Positions 27,143 through 38,453 are shown, numbered from the stretch's first letter. The stretch is DNA of 64,000 nt from Formicincola oecophyllae (GCF_006542395.2 NZ_CP038231.1:186001-250000); one strand, 5' to 3'. Program-made: numbers and translations. The notes: generated from the sequence alone by a model not told the origin.

Positions 27143-27379
27143 AAAAAGGTTGTGACGGTTGTGACAAACCCTCTCCAACCCCTCTTAAGCCCGCAGGAAA
27201 CCGCCATTAAATCGTGTCACAACCTATACGGTAGAGGTTGTGACAAAGGCCCCTTTTTTGTCACAACCTGTCACAACCTGTCACAACCTTTTTGGGGAGG
27301 TTGTGACACGATTAAACCGCAGTCGCTCTAGGGCTTAAAGGGTACTACTACCCCTTGTCACAACCGTCACAACCTTTTT
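27143..27379. repeat. concentric palindromic array of TTGTGAC iterons (candidate origin)
   Basis: Ten copies of TTGTGAC/GTCACAA: plus orientation at 27150, 27159, 27238, 27301; minus at 27216, 27260, 27270, 27280, 27357, 27366. The outer arms (27143-27167 and 27355-27379) are a perfect 25-bp inverted repeat. The inner arms (27210-27225 and 27298-27313) are a perfect 16-bp inverted repeat. Both pairs share a centre near 27,261. The usual unit is AGGTTGTGAC, spaced 9 or 10 bp. Next to it is an AT-rich stretch (27,376-27,425). It sits in the element carrying its own primase and helicase, so an origin of replication is the favoured reading; a multi-site operator is the alternative. Confidence 0.85.
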
Positions 27380-27498
27380 AGAAACCTTCTAGGTTTTTTT
27401 GCTTACCATATTTTTGACACAATTTGGGTCCGCCTAACCATCACCTACAAGAAGGGATTTCTTGCCAAGCTCCAAGGGGCGGATTTCAACTCATTAAA

Positions 27499-27527
27499 AA
27501 CCCCCTCTGAAGCTCTCAGAGAGGGTT
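27499..27527 (-). terminator. terminator of the primase-helicase transcript
   Basis: AACCCTCTCTGA pairs with TCAGAGGGGGTT (one mismatch) around a 5-nt loop and is followed on the minus strand by TTTAAT. It lies just past the helicase stop. Confidence 0.75.
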
Positions 27528-27554
27528 AAACGGCTTGCGGCTGAACGGTGGCAG

Positions 27555-28961
27555 TTAGGGTGCTGACCGGTTTTTATGCAGCCATGTTCTGGTTGTCCTG
27601 CTGCCTATTCGGCGCTGACTATTTTCGTACCCCAAGCCCTTCAAAATAGGCCCCAGGCGCATTTCATGACGTCTGCTCAAGGGCAGCCCCAAAGCCTCAA
27701 GTAATAGGGCGCCTGGGAAGTCATGCCGGCCCGCCCATGTGGTGGAGGCACGGAACTCACTAAGGCCTGTTTGCTGGTCGGCTTCCCCCAGGATTTGCGC
27801 CACTTTGGTTTCCAGGGGATCGGAGGTTGTGTAACGCTTGTGCAGCTCAGCAATTATTTCTTTGAGGCTGTCCGGTATCCATGTTGGGAACGCTGGATTT
27901 GTCCTCCACAGCGTCATGGCTTCGGCCCACAGTTGATCCTTATTGGCTATGAGCCATTCCAGGTTCAGGGGCTGCGTGCAGGGGATGGGCAGAAAACGCC
28001 TGTTGCCTGTTGAGTCTGTCAGATAGAAATCTAAATTGGTGGTTCCCAAAAACGAAACACGCCTTGGGTAATCTTCCGTATGGCTGCCGTAGGGAGCGCG
28101 GAACGAATCAACTTCACGGGAAAGCAGAGACTTAGCCGATTCCTGGCTTGATCTTTTAAGCGATGAAAGTTCTGCCAGTTCCACACCCCAACAGCCTTGA
28201 AGGGCATTCATGGCATCTTTGTCAGACATATTTGCTGGCAGGTCTTCACGCAGCCATTGGCCAAACAAGATTTTGCCAAAGCGGCTTTTGCCTATCCCCT
28301 GCCCACCTGACAGCACAGGCATCCAGTCGAATTTATAAGGCTTGTCCAACGTGGCAAAAGCGCGCGCCACGGCAGCCACCATGAAACGCCTTCCAATCTC
28401 AGCAAAGTAGTGGAGGGGGATAGGGGATTCTCCCCTGCTCTCTGCTGGCATTCCTGCAGGATTTTTCAGGCCCAGCACATGTTCAAACATATGCTCCAGA
28501 CGTGACTGGCCATCCCATTGAAGGCTGTTCAAATAGTCCTGCACTGGGTTGAAGGAGTGCGCTTGCGCTTCCTGGGTCATCAAGGCCCGCACATCATCTG
28601 GATGGCCTGGCCGCAAGCCTTTTTGGCGCAAATACAGGGTGAGTAGCCGCACCTGATGGACTGTCCATGGCTGAGGGAATGTAGCTTCCGTGGGCGCATC
28701 ATCAGCCAGCAAACCGGGCAAGGGCCGCGTTAGAACAAACTGTCTTGTCAGGTCGTTATAAGCAAACAGCCCTTGGAGTTCTGGAGCGTCACGCATGTAA
28801 GCCGCCAGCTTGGTGACTGGGTGCGCTTGGCTGTCTTCCAGAACGGCCTGCAAGCGTGAAGGCCTTTCCTCCCGCTTACGGACTTGGGCAAGGCTGATCA
28901 CCTCCGCTTTGGACTGGGCTTCTGCCAAGCGCCGCTGCACTTCCTCATCTTTGAAGCTCAT
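27555..28961 (-). CDS. VirE/VapE-family P-loop helicase/ATPase
   Basis: 468 aa. Central P-loop GGQGIGKSRF (about 217-226), followed by a Walker B/sensor region (WGVELAELSSLKRSSQ ... FLGTTN) and an arginine-rich STGNRRFLPIPC stretch, the usual order of the virulence-associated E (VirE) AAA+/SF3-like family found in phages and satellites. It probably unwinds or loads at the element's origin. ATG 28961 overlaps the primase stop as ATGA, so the two are translationally coupled. An upstream frame to 29021 exists inside the primase and is rejected. Confidence 0.88.
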   Translation of the reverse strand: MSFKDEEVQRRLAEAQSKAEVISLAQVRKREERPSRLQAVLEDSQAHPVTKLAAYMRDAPELQGLFAYNDLTRQFVLTRPLPGLLADDAPTEATFPQPWTVHQVRLLTLYLRQKGLRPGHPDDVRALMTQEAQAHSFNPVQDYLNSLQWDGQSRLEHMFEHVLGLKNPAGMPAESRGESPIPLHYFAEIGRRFMVAAVARAFATLDKPYKFDWMPVLSGGQGIGKSRFGKILFGQWLREDLPANMSDKDAMNALQGCWGVELAELSSLKRSSQESAKSLLSREVDSFRAPYGSHTEDYPRRVSFLGTTNLDFYLTDSTGNRRFLPIPCTQPLNLEWLIANKDQLWAEAMTLWRTNPAFPTWIPDSLKEIIAELHKRYTTSDPLETKVAQILGEADQQTGLSEFRASTTWAGRHDFPGALLLEALGLPLSRRHEMRLGPILKGLGYENSQRRIGSRTTRTWLHKNRSAP

Positions 28962-29929
28962 GGGGTCACCTCCAAGCCCTTCTGGAACTCTGGAGCGCTC
29001 AGGCTGTCTGCCAAATCCCACTTAGTAGGCAGCCCCTCCACGTTCACTACGGCCACACTCAGCGCACCTGCCTTCCAGCACAGGCATTTGACGCGCTCAG
29101 CGTAATCCAAGCCTGGTGGGTCGTTGTCAGGCCAGATGGTGACGTTGCACCCCATCAAAGGTGACCAATCAGCCTTATGGGGATTGGCAGCACCACCAGG
29201 ACTGGTGACGGCCACATAGGGGAAGTCTGGATCCAGATGCAGGGTTTCGGCCGTTTGCTCTCCCTCCACCACCAGAACGGGCGCACTAGGGCGCAGGGCC
29301 AATTCATGAAGGCCATAAAGGGGGCGTGGTTCTGGGGGCGCTTTGTAGTGCCAACGCGGTGCCTCACCTGATTTCAGGCGCCCAAAGCACATCCACCGGA
29401 ACTCCTTGCGGCCGTCAGGGTGTCGGGCACACAGAGTGGCATAAAGGGGATGGCTGTCTGCATCCCTGTAGAGGTGAAAACGTTCCACCTTGGTGAGGTG
29501 CCACATGCCATCTCTGCCCCTTAAACGGATGCTATGTGGGCGCTGCGGCTCAGTCCAAGCGGGCCAAACAGGCTGAAAAGCTGCCTTAACGGCTGGCTGG
29601 ACAGGGGAGGGCCGAGGCTGGGTTTGACGTGCAAAAGGGGCAGGAACGCCCCCGCCGTAAAGCTGTCCCAGTTCTTCAAGGATTTGGGGATAAGGGTAGC
29701 CTGTGGCCCGCATGGCCAAGGACAAGGCATCCCCACGCCAGTCTCCTGCGAAATCTGCCCCAACCCCTTTCAAAAGGTTGAAGCTCAAGGACGGATTGCG
29801 GTCTTGGCGCCATGGCGTACAGGCCACGTATTCTTGCCCCCGCACCCGTCCGCCAGGTGCGTAGCGTTCAAGCAAAGGAAGGGGGTTGGCCCTGAAGGCG
29901 GCCAGCACCTCTTGGCGCTGCACCTTCAT
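28958..29929 (-). CDS. element-encoded DNA primase with Toprim domain
   Basis: 323 aa. The N-terminal part (CTPWRQDRNPSLSF, then GDALSLAM) resembles the zinc-ribbon-like module of phage primases but keeps few cysteines. The C-terminal Toprim domain has VLVVEGEQTAE with the catalytic Glu (about 217) and IWPDNDPPG with paired Asp (about 264). It would make RNA primers for replication of the element. ATG 29929 follows GGGAGTGAACCC. Coupled by overlap to the VirE helicase, giving a two-gene replication module. Confidence 0.88.
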   Translation of the reverse strand: MKVQRQEVLAAFRANPLPLLERYAPGGRVRGQEYVACTPWRQDRNPSLSFNLLKGVGADFAGDWRGDALSLAMRATGYPYPQILEELGQLYGGGVPAPFARQTQPRPSPVQPAVKAAFQPVWPAWTEPQRPHSIRLRGRDGMWHLTKVERFHLYRDADSHPLYATLCARHPDGRKEFRWMCFGRLKSGEAPRWHYKAPPEPRPLYGLHELALRPSAPVLVVEGEQTAETLHLDPDFPYVAVTSPGGAANPHKADWSPLMGCNVTIWPDNDPPGLDYAERVKCLCWKAGALSVAVVNVEGLPTKWDLADSLSAPEFQKGLEVTP

Positions 29930-30247
29930 GGGTTCACTCCCGCACAGATGATATGAAAAAATTTGTAGGCTTTCCACCCAAGTGAAAAACCGCTGTGCAC
30001 AAAGGGATAATGGTCCCTTCTCTCACCTGAGCAGTTGATGATGGTGTTGGCCTCGCATCTGGTGCGTTTCTGAAGGGTTATGGTACTTAAGAACAAGCAT
30101 ATCTCCTGAACAGTTAACGGGGTGACCGTTAATTGCTTTCAACAAGATGTGTGGTTGCCCTTATTCAGTTATCCCAAGTTTGCAGACTAGATTAACTGAA
30201 CAGGGAATAGTTAAGCCGCTGCTGGATCGTTCTGGCAGCGGCTTCTT
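29930..30247. promoter_or_regulatory. control region upstream of the primase, with repeated boxes
   Basis: 318 bp. Related boxes CCTGAGCAGTTGA (30026) and CCTGAACAGTTAA (30105), plus CTGAACAGGG near 30196; an inverted repeat TTAACGGGGTGACCGTTAA (30114-30132); and TTCAGTT/AACTGAA (30164/30194). These look like operator sites for the AlpA-like protein, integrase or a helper-phage regulator. A hairpin AAGCCGCTGC/GCAGCGGCTT at 30212-30243 lies past the alpA-like stop and may end that transcript. Protein assignments are conjecture. Confidence 0.5.
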
Positions 30248-30469
30248 TTACATGGAATTCATGGAAGCATTCTCTGGCTGATACGGTGCAACACGTGGTG
30301 CACACTTAAAGAGGGCCTCCAGTGAAGCCACTGAAATGCGTGTGGTGCGGCCAATCTTCACGGCTTCCACTCTGCCAGCATTGATGAGGCGATAAAGCGA
30401 AGTGGCAGGAACGCCATAGCGCTCACGCACGCTTTTGACGCTCAGGTAATCGGGTTTGCTGGGATTCAT
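30248..30469 (-). CDS. AlpA-like excisionase/activator
   Basis: 73 aa. A MerR-like helix-turn-helix of the AlpA/excisionase type: LSVKSVRERYGVPATSLYRLI, then NAGRVEAVKIGRTTRISVASLEAL. Such proteins direct excision with the neighbouring integrase and can switch on satellite genes. It sits between the primase control region and the integrase, the usual place. The ATG at 30469 has AAGGAACC upstream. Confidence 0.85.
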   Translation of the reverse strand: MNPSKPDYLSVKSVRERYGVPATSLYRLINAGRVEAVKIGRTTRISVASLEALFKCAPRVAPYQPENASMNSM

Positions 30470-30774
30470 TTGGGTTCCTTAGAAAGGGTCTGCTGCCTCT
30501 TGGGGCAACGTGGAAATCATAACCCCATGGGCTTTAATCACCAAGGCTCACTCAGCCACTAGAACGAGAAAAATTCTGGAACATGCAGAGTATGTAGCGA
30601 AAGTGAGCATAAATGCTCAAAAATGTGCAAATAGGTGTTGCATAGCGATACATCCTCATCCTGTAAGATTTTCTTACGTTGTTTATCTCAAAATGAAATA
30701 ACATGTGGGTTTATTTCACAACGGTTCTGGTTTTACCAAAATCCCCCTCTCTAATACCTGTTGAAAAATACATG
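30470..30774. other. gap between alpA-like gene and integrase
   Basis: 305 bp, relatively AT-rich. It contains the alpA-like promoter and the integrase 3' end. A 63-codon plus-strand frame here (30510-30701) has no recognisable features and is not called. Confidence 0.4.
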
Positions 30775-32040
30775 CTAAATTCCCCCAAACTCAAAATTAT
30801 GCTGCACTAAAAAGGCATCCTTTTCTATTGGACAAATAATATTGCCCCATTCTTCAAGTATGGTGCGGCGCTTTTCTAACTGATCTGTACGGCTGTAAGC
30901 GGCCTCTACTGCTGAACGCACATTATGGGCCAAGCACATTTCAGAAGCTTGCCAGTCTTTACCTGTTTCAGTGGCCCAATCGCGGAATGTGGAACGCAAA
31001 CCATGCACTGTGGCCCGTTCATCCCCAGCAGCTGCCTTGGCTGCTTTGCTGGCTGCTACATCAGAAAGGGCGCGCCCAGTCACACTAGGAAAAACCAACC
31101 CTTTCTTGTCTGAAAAACGCCAAAGCATCTCCAGCAAGGCCACGGCAGGCGTTGACAGGGGCACACGGTGCGGTTGGCCATTCTTCACTTTCATGCGTTC
31201 TGGGGGGATCGTCCAAACCTTGGCCTCAAGGTCTATTTCCTCCCAACGCGCGCGCCTTGCTTCACCACTGCGCACACAGGTCAACGCAATGAAGCGCACC
31301 ACCAAGGCCCCCATGCCTTCCGCTTCCTCCAAAGCTTTCATGAAAGCGGGCATGGCCCCTAAGGGCAGCGCATGAAAGTGCTTCACACGCTTCACCTTGG
31401 CAGGGGCCGGCAAGTCGAACTCAAGCATGCCTTTCCATTGGGCCGGGTTAGGATCCGTGCGCAGGTTATTGCCGATGGCGTAACGGAAAATGGCTTCCAA
31501 CCGCGCACGAATGCGCGATGCCGTTTCATGGGTGTTCTCCCACACAGGCAGCAAGCACTTGGCTACTTCTTCCCTGGTGATGGTCGCCACGGCCTTGCTG
31601 CCTAACGTGGGATAGACATGCATGGCCAAGGATTGTCGCCATGTGCTGGCGCCGCGCCTATCTGACCAGCGCCCGGCCTGCTGGGTGATGAAGGTTTCCG
31701 CCACTTCCTCCAAGGTTAGGCAGTTGGCCAGCTTGGCTGCCTTCTGACGCCGCGTTCTTTCTAAGAGGGGATCACGGCCTTCATGCAGTTCACGCCTGGC
31801 CTGGGCTGCTAAATGGCGTGCTTCCATAAGGCTCACCACAGGATAGGCCCCCAGCCCCATATGACGCAGGCGCCCATAACCATCTGCCCCTTGCATAAGG
31901 GGACTGCGGTAACGGAACACCCAAGAACGGCTGAGGGTTGGGGAAACCAGCAAATACAGGTTGCCCCCATCAGCATGTTTGCCAGCTGGTGCCTTCCTCA
32001 CCTGAACATCTGTCAGCCGTGCCAGCTGTCTGCGTCCCAT
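30775..32040 (-). CDS. int: P4-type tyrosine integrase
   Basis: 421 aa. N-terminal arm-binding domain (LTDVQVRKAPAGKHADGGNLYLLV), a SAM-like core-binding region (about 110-200), and a catalytic domain with Arg in TCVRSGEARRARW (about 255), HGLRSTFRDWA (about 345) and the Tyr in AAYSR (about 378). It inserts DNA at tRNA 3' ends. It reads towards the tRNA from the far end of the element. ATG 32040 follows GGGAAGCGGAAGC and replaces an upstream start at 32073. It looks intact, so the element may still excise. Confidence 0.95.
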   Translation of the reverse strand: MGRRQLARLTDVQVRKAPAGKHADGGNLYLLVSPTLSRSWVFRYRSPLMQGADGYGRLRHMGLGAYPVVSLMEARHLAAQARRELHEGRDPLLERTRRQKAAKLANCLTLEEVAETFITQQAGRWSDRRGASTWRQSLAMHVYPTLGSKAVATITREEVAKCLLPVWENTHETASRIRARLEAIFRYAIGNNLRTDPNPAQWKGMLEFDLPAPAKVKRVKHFHALPLGAMPAFMKALEEAEGMGALVVRFIALTCVRSGEARRARWEEIDLEAKVWTIPPERMKVKNGQPHRVPLSTPAVALLEMLWRFSDKKGLVFPSVTGRALSDVAASKAAKAAAGDERATVHGLRSTFRDWATETGKDWQASEMCLAHNVRSAVEAAYSRTDQLEKRRTILEEWGNIICPIEKDAFLVQHNFEFGGI

Positions 32041-32192
32041 ATGCTTCCGCTTCCCTCTCAACGCTCCACACAATTCTATGGGCTTCTGTGGGGAAGCTTG
32101 GCAAGGGGTGGTAAAAGCTTTTCTTCAAATGGGGCTAAGAACTGCGCCTTTATGGGGCTTGCTGATATGTTAGGGATTGGTGGTTAGGCGGA

Positions 32193-32207
32193 CACTCTCT
32201 CCGCCAC
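32193..32207 (+). repeat. attachment repeat, distal side
   Basis: CACTCTCTCCGCCAC, matching the 3' end of tRNA-Ser at 25966-25980. It marks the far junction of the element. Confidence 0.88.
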
Positions 32208-32232
32208 AATAAACATTGATAGACATTTTCAA

Positions 32233-32254
32233 GGGCGGTTTTCCGTCCCTTTTT
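32233..32254 (+). terminator. probable original terminator of tRNA-Ser, displaced
   Basis: GGGCGG-TTTT-CCGTCCC (one bulged T) followed by TTTTT, 26 bp past the distal attachment repeat. Without the element it would follow the tRNA 3' end directly. Confidence 0.55.
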
Positions 32255-32361
32255 ATGTATGTCCACGCTGGTGGCCTCCATGCGCGTGCAGGGTGTTAAA
32301 CGGGCATTGGCTGCGCAGCCAGGCCACCCAAGCCATGCCAGCTGTGCTATAAAGCCTTTAA

Positions 32362-34308
32362 ATGGCCAGTTTCTTGAATATCCCTGCCCTTTTCCCAATC
32401 CTGTTCAGGACTGCCTGGCTTAGTGCGGCCATGATGGGGTGCTGGGGCACTTGTCCAGCGCCTGCCCATGCCCAGATCATCTTGCTTACACGGGGGCTGG
32501 GCGCCCTCTGGAAAATGGAGCGCAACATGGCCAAACCAGAACAACCCAACCACCAAGACCAGCCTTCTACCAAAGCCAGCTCCTTTGCGAAAAAGAGCGA
32601 GCCTACCGTGAACGCAGACCGCCACCCTACCGATAACATGGCCTGGTGGCTAAACAAGGCCAAGGAAGGAGACCCCACTGCCCAAGGCTGGATTGGCTAC
32701 TGTTATGTGATAGGCCAGAATGTCCCTCAAGATGCCACCTTGGGTGCGCAATGGCTGCGCAAAGCAGCCGAACAAGGCAACAGAGAGGCCGAGTTCAACC
32801 TTGGTTCATGCTATGCTGATGGCCAGGGGGAAAAGCAGGATTATGTCCAGGCCAGGCAATGGTGGCAGAAGGCGGCTGACAAAGGCTTGCCCTCAGCGCA
32901 ATATAATTTAGCCCTGCTTTACCAGAACGGTATGGGGCTTCCCCCCGATCAGGAAAAGGCCACGCACTGGTTTGCTAAGGCTGCTGAAGGGGGGGTGCCC
33001 TCTGCCCAGTACAATCTGGGCATCCGCTATTACCGAGGCCAAACCGTCCCTGTCGACAAGGACAAAGCTTTTTATTGGTGGGGTAAAGCTGCAGCAGGGG
33101 GTCATGTTATAGCCCAATACAACATGGGCATTCGCTACCTTGAAGGGCAAGGCGTAGCACAGGACAACGCCAAAGCTGCCCAGTGGTTTGAAGAAGCTGC
33201 TGCCCAAGGGGATGCTGGCGCCCAATATTGCTTAGGCACCTTGGCGCAGGACAAAGAGGACTTGGAACGGTCTCTCCATTGGTATGGTCTGGCTGCTGCG
33301 CAGCATTACAAACCAGCTGTGGAAAAAATGGAGCAGTATGCAGTCTGGGTGCAAAAACTCGCTCAAGATGGCAATGCTTCAGCCCAAGAACAACTGGGTA
33401 TTTTCTACCTGAAGGGCAATTATGTTCCGCAAAACAAAGAGAAGGCCCTTCACTGGCTTGATAAAGCGGGTGAACAAGGTCAGCTTCAGGCTCAGCTTCT
33501 TCTAGGGATTTTATACGAAGGCCAACAAGGTGTGGCGCCTGATTACCCCAAGGCCGCTTATTGGCTGCGCAAAGCGGCTGAGCACGGCAGTGCAGATGCC
33601 CAATCAGAGTTGGCACAGCTTTATTGCTATGGGAATGGAGTGCAGCAAAGCTATCCTGAAGCTGCCTCTTGGTTTGATAAAGCAGCTAAGCAAGGCAATG
33701 CTGAAGCCCAATATATGTTGGGTGTTTTATGTGAAATAGGTCAAGGAATGCCCGAAGACAGCGCCATGGCTGTGGCTTGGTACCGCAAAGCAGCAGCGCA
33801 GAATTATCCTGCTGCTGAATACAGGCTAGGCCACGCTTACGATACAGGCCTTGAGGTATCCGAAGATAAAGCCGAGGCGGTGCGCTGGTACCAGAAAGCA
33901 GCTGAACAGGGTAATATGGATGCCCAATACGCTTTGGGGTGCGCTTATGACCAGGGCGCAGGCACAGCACAGGACGACGCCAAGGCGGCTTACTGGTACC
34001 AAAAAGCAGCTGAGCAAGGCGACATGGATGCCCAGTTCAACTTGGCTGTTATGTATGACCGGGGCCAAGGCATGAAACCCGATGCGGTCCAAGCAGCCTA
34101 TTGGTATGAAAAAGCAGCTGAGCAAGGCACCCCAGATGCCCAGTTCAATTTGGGCAGCCTCTATGCTGAGGGAAGGGGCGTGCCGAAAAACGAGGCCAAG
34201 GCCTTGGCATGGTGGAAAAAATCAGCAGCACAAGGTTATGAACGCGCAGTGGATGTTGTGGCGGTTGTTAAGAAGGAAGGCTTTGCCGCTCTGCCACTAG
34301 GGGAATGA
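32362..34308 (+). CDS. Sel1-like repeat protein, predicted secreted
   Basis: 648 aa. The N-terminus has a signal-like helix ending APAHA-Q (about 37-38), a short linker, then about fifteen Sel1/TPR-like repeats of about 36 residues (pattern AAEQGxxxAQxxLGxxYxxGxGVxxDxxKAxxWxxKA) up to residue 640. Sel1 proteins are periplasmic or outer-membrane-associated scaffolds for protein interactions, in exopolysaccharide control, host contact and stress. One repeat (about 290-345) is degenerate. It lies immediately outside the element, so may be chromosomal or a remnant of an older insertion. No ribosome site was seen at ATG 32362. Confidence 0.85.
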   Translation: MASFLNIPALFPILFRTAWLSAAMMGCWGTCPAPAHAQIILLTRGLGALWKMERNMAKPEQPNHQDQPSTKASSFAKKSEPTVNADRHPTDNMAWWLNKAKEGDPTAQGWIGYCYVIGQNVPQDATLGAQWLRKAAEQGNREAEFNLGSCYADGQGEKQDYVQARQWWQKAADKGLPSAQYNLALLYQNGMGLPPDQEKATHWFAKAAEGGVPSAQYNLGIRYYRGQTVPVDKDKAFYWWGKAAAGGHVIAQYNMGIRYLEGQGVAQDNAKAAQWFEEAAAQGDAGAQYCLGTLAQDKEDLERSLHWYGLAAAQHYKPAVEKMEQYAVWVQKLAQDGNASAQEQLGIFYLKGNYVPQNKEKALHWLDKAGEQGQLQAQLLLGILYEGQQGVAPDYPKAAYWLRKAAEHGSADAQSELAQLYCYGNGVQQSYPEAASWFDKAAKQGNAEAQYMLGVLCEIGQGMPEDSAMAVAWYRKAAAQNYPAAEYRLGHAYDTGLEVSEDKAEAVRWYQKAAEQGNMDAQYALGCAYDQGAGTAQDDAKAAYWYQKAAEQGDMDAQFNLAVMYDRGQGMKPDAVQAAYWYEKAAEQGTPDAQFNLGSLYAEGRGVPKNEAKALAWWKKSAAQGYERAVDVVAVVKKEGFAALPLGE

Positions 34309-34549
34309 GTCACCTCTGATCGGCACTCATTTTTGCCCTGTTCGCCCTGCCCCATGAAGAGCAAAAGCGTGGGAAGAAGGCGGGGCATCTTTTTTCCTAG
34401 CTTGCAAAATTCTTGAGGGCGGGTTAAAAGTCGTTTCCCCATTCTAAGCCCTTTGGCCATCATGGCTGCAGGGCAAATATGGGCAATGATAAAAAGCGGT
34501 CTGAAGTTGGGCACCATGCCTGCGCTGACAGGCCGGGAAAGGATTGAAG

Positions 34550-34867
34550 ATGTTCGCAGTTATCCGCACAGGCGGCAAACAGTACCGCGTTGAGCCCGGT
34601 GATGTCCTCAAGGTTGAGAAGCTCGATGGCCTTGAGAGTGGTGGCACCCACACTTTCAGCGATGTGCTGATGGTTGGTGGCGATCAGGGCGTGAAAGTTG
34701 GCGCCCCCACAGTGGCTGGCGCCAATGTGGTGGCCGAGGTCATTGCGCAGGACCGCCTGCCCAAGGTCATCATCTTCAAGAAGCGCCGCCGCCAGAACAG
34801 CCGCCGCAAGAATGGTCACCGCCAGCCCGTGACGGTGCTGCGCGTCAAGGAAATCAGCGCCGCCTGA
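34550..34867 (+). CDS. rplU: 50S ribosomal protein L21
   Basis: L21, 105 aa, large-subunit protein. [20 protein letters not shown] start and the basic [17 protein letters not shown] segment are typical. ATG 34550 is used, with AAAGGA upstream, instead of TTG 34544. It begins the rplU-rpmA-(gap)-obgE-proB run, conserved in many bacteria. Confidence 0.97.
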   Translation: MFAVIRTGGKQYRVEPGDVLKVEKLDGLESGGTHTFSDVLMVGGDQGVKVGAPTVAGANVVAEVIAQDRLPKVIIFKKRRRQNSRRKNGHRQPVTVLRVKEISAA

Positions 34868-34951
34868 GCCATCCCAGGCAGCGTTATCAGCTTCTGATCA
34901 ATGCAAAGCCCTGCCAGGCAGGGCAACGGAAGCTCAAGTTGGAGAATTATC

Positions 34952-35209
34952 ATGGCACATAAAAAAGCAGGCGGTTCCAGCAACAACGGTCGCGATTCTG
35001 AAGGCCGCCGTCTGGGCGTCAAGAAGTCTGGCGGGCAGAGCGTCATCGCGGGCAACATCATCATCCGTCAGCGTGGCACCAAGTACTACCCTGGCGAGAA
35101 CGTCGGCATGGGCCGCGACCACACCCTGTTCGCCCTTGGCGATGGCCAGGTTGTGTTCCACCAGGGCCCTCGTGGCCGCATGCACGTCTCTGTCGATCTG
35201 GCTGCCTAA
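34952..35209 (+). CDS. rpmA: 50S ribosomal protein L27
   Basis: L27, 85 aa, next to the peptidyl-transferase centre. It starts [20 protein letters not shown] and has [22 protein letters not shown] 34952 is preferred to the frame at 34901, with TTGGAG upstream. It follows rplU by 84 bp, almost surely cotranscribed, and is followed by a strong terminator. Confidence 0.97.
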   Translation: MAHKKAGGSSNNGRDSEGRRLGVKKSGGQSVIAGNIIIRQRGTKYYPGENVGMGRDHTLFALGDGQVVFHQGPRGRMHVSVDLAA

Positions 35210-37831
<2,622 letters not shown>

Positions 37832-37909
37832 CCCCGTTCCCCCTCAGGCCCTCTGCCCAACTGTGCGGCCAAGCAGGGGATGGGACTGTTGTGCTGGGGC
37901 TTTGCGCCC

Positions 37910-38218
37910 TCACATGCCAAGGGCGCGCCGGTAAAGGTCGAGGAGGGTTTCCTGCTCCTCAATCTCCGCCGGCTCCTGCTTGCGCATACGGATGAGCTGC
38001 TTCATCACCTTGACGTCAAAACCAGCTGACTTGGCTTCAGCGAAAATATCCTTGATGTCATCGCTGAGCGCTTTGCGCTCCTCCTCCAAGCGCTCAACGC
38101 GTTCAATGAGGGAGCGAAGGCGGTCAGCGGCAATCCCCCCCGTTGCTGCGGGGCCTGTGGCGGCTTTACTCGTTGCTGTGCCCTGGGGGGCGTCACCACC
38201 CATGCCGACATCCATCAT
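37910..38218 (-). CDS. gapR: GapR family DNA-binding protein (DUF2312)
   Basis: 102 aa. After an Ala/Gly/Thr-rich start it has the DUF2312 helical region (LRSLIERVERLEEERKALSDD, DIFAEAKSAGFDVKVMKQLI, then RKQEPAEIEEQETLLDLYRRALG). GapR is an alphaproteobacterial nucleoid protein that tracks overtwisted DNA ahead of the fork and aids cell-cycle progression. ATG 38218 was chosen because GGGAG lies 12 bases upstream; the frame opens at 38236. Confidence 0.93.
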   Translation of the reverse strand: MMDVGMGGDAPQGTATSKAATGPAATGGIAADRLRSLIERVERLEEERKALSDDIKDIFAEAKSAGFDVKVMKQLIRMRKQEPAEIEEQETLLDLYRRALGM

Positions 38219-38453
38219 GGCTTGTCCATCTCCCAATCATTCATGTTCGCTCTGTAATTGGCCGCCCTTAAACCATGGCTTGGGTGGCGCTGGCACCTTA
38301 CATAACTTTTCAGCGCAGGGTTGGGCAGGGGCGCCACCATGAAAAGACCGCTTGACGCATGATTATGCAGGCTTATCCCCCCTTCGCCCACAGGCCCATG
38401 GTCACGCATGGCGTGGACAGATAAACTGCCCCAAGACCTGCTGGAGAAGCCCC

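Larger units (their letters stand above)
25966..32207. mobile_element. 6.2-kb integrative element in tRNA-Ser
   Basis: Bounded by a 15-bp perfect direct repeat, CACTCTCTCCGCCAC (25966-25980 and 32193-32207); the left copy is the 3' end of tRNA-Ser. Inside, all on the minus strand: hicB, hicA, VirE-type helicase, Toprim primase, AlpA-like protein and tyrosine integrase, plus a large iteron palindrome. This set (integrase, excisionase, replication module, addiction module) is typical of P4-like satellites and small integrative elements. No structural phage, packaging or transfer genes were found, so any movement would need a helper or is lost. Boundaries are inferred from the repeats. Confidence 0.88.

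Noticed and set aside
27143-27379. CRISPR array
   Set aside because: Units are 9-10 bp in both orientations with no spacers of 30 bp and no cas genes.
30510-30701. 63-codon plus-strand frame between alpA-like gene and integrase
   Set aside because: No ribosome site or domain, and opposite to every gene of the element.
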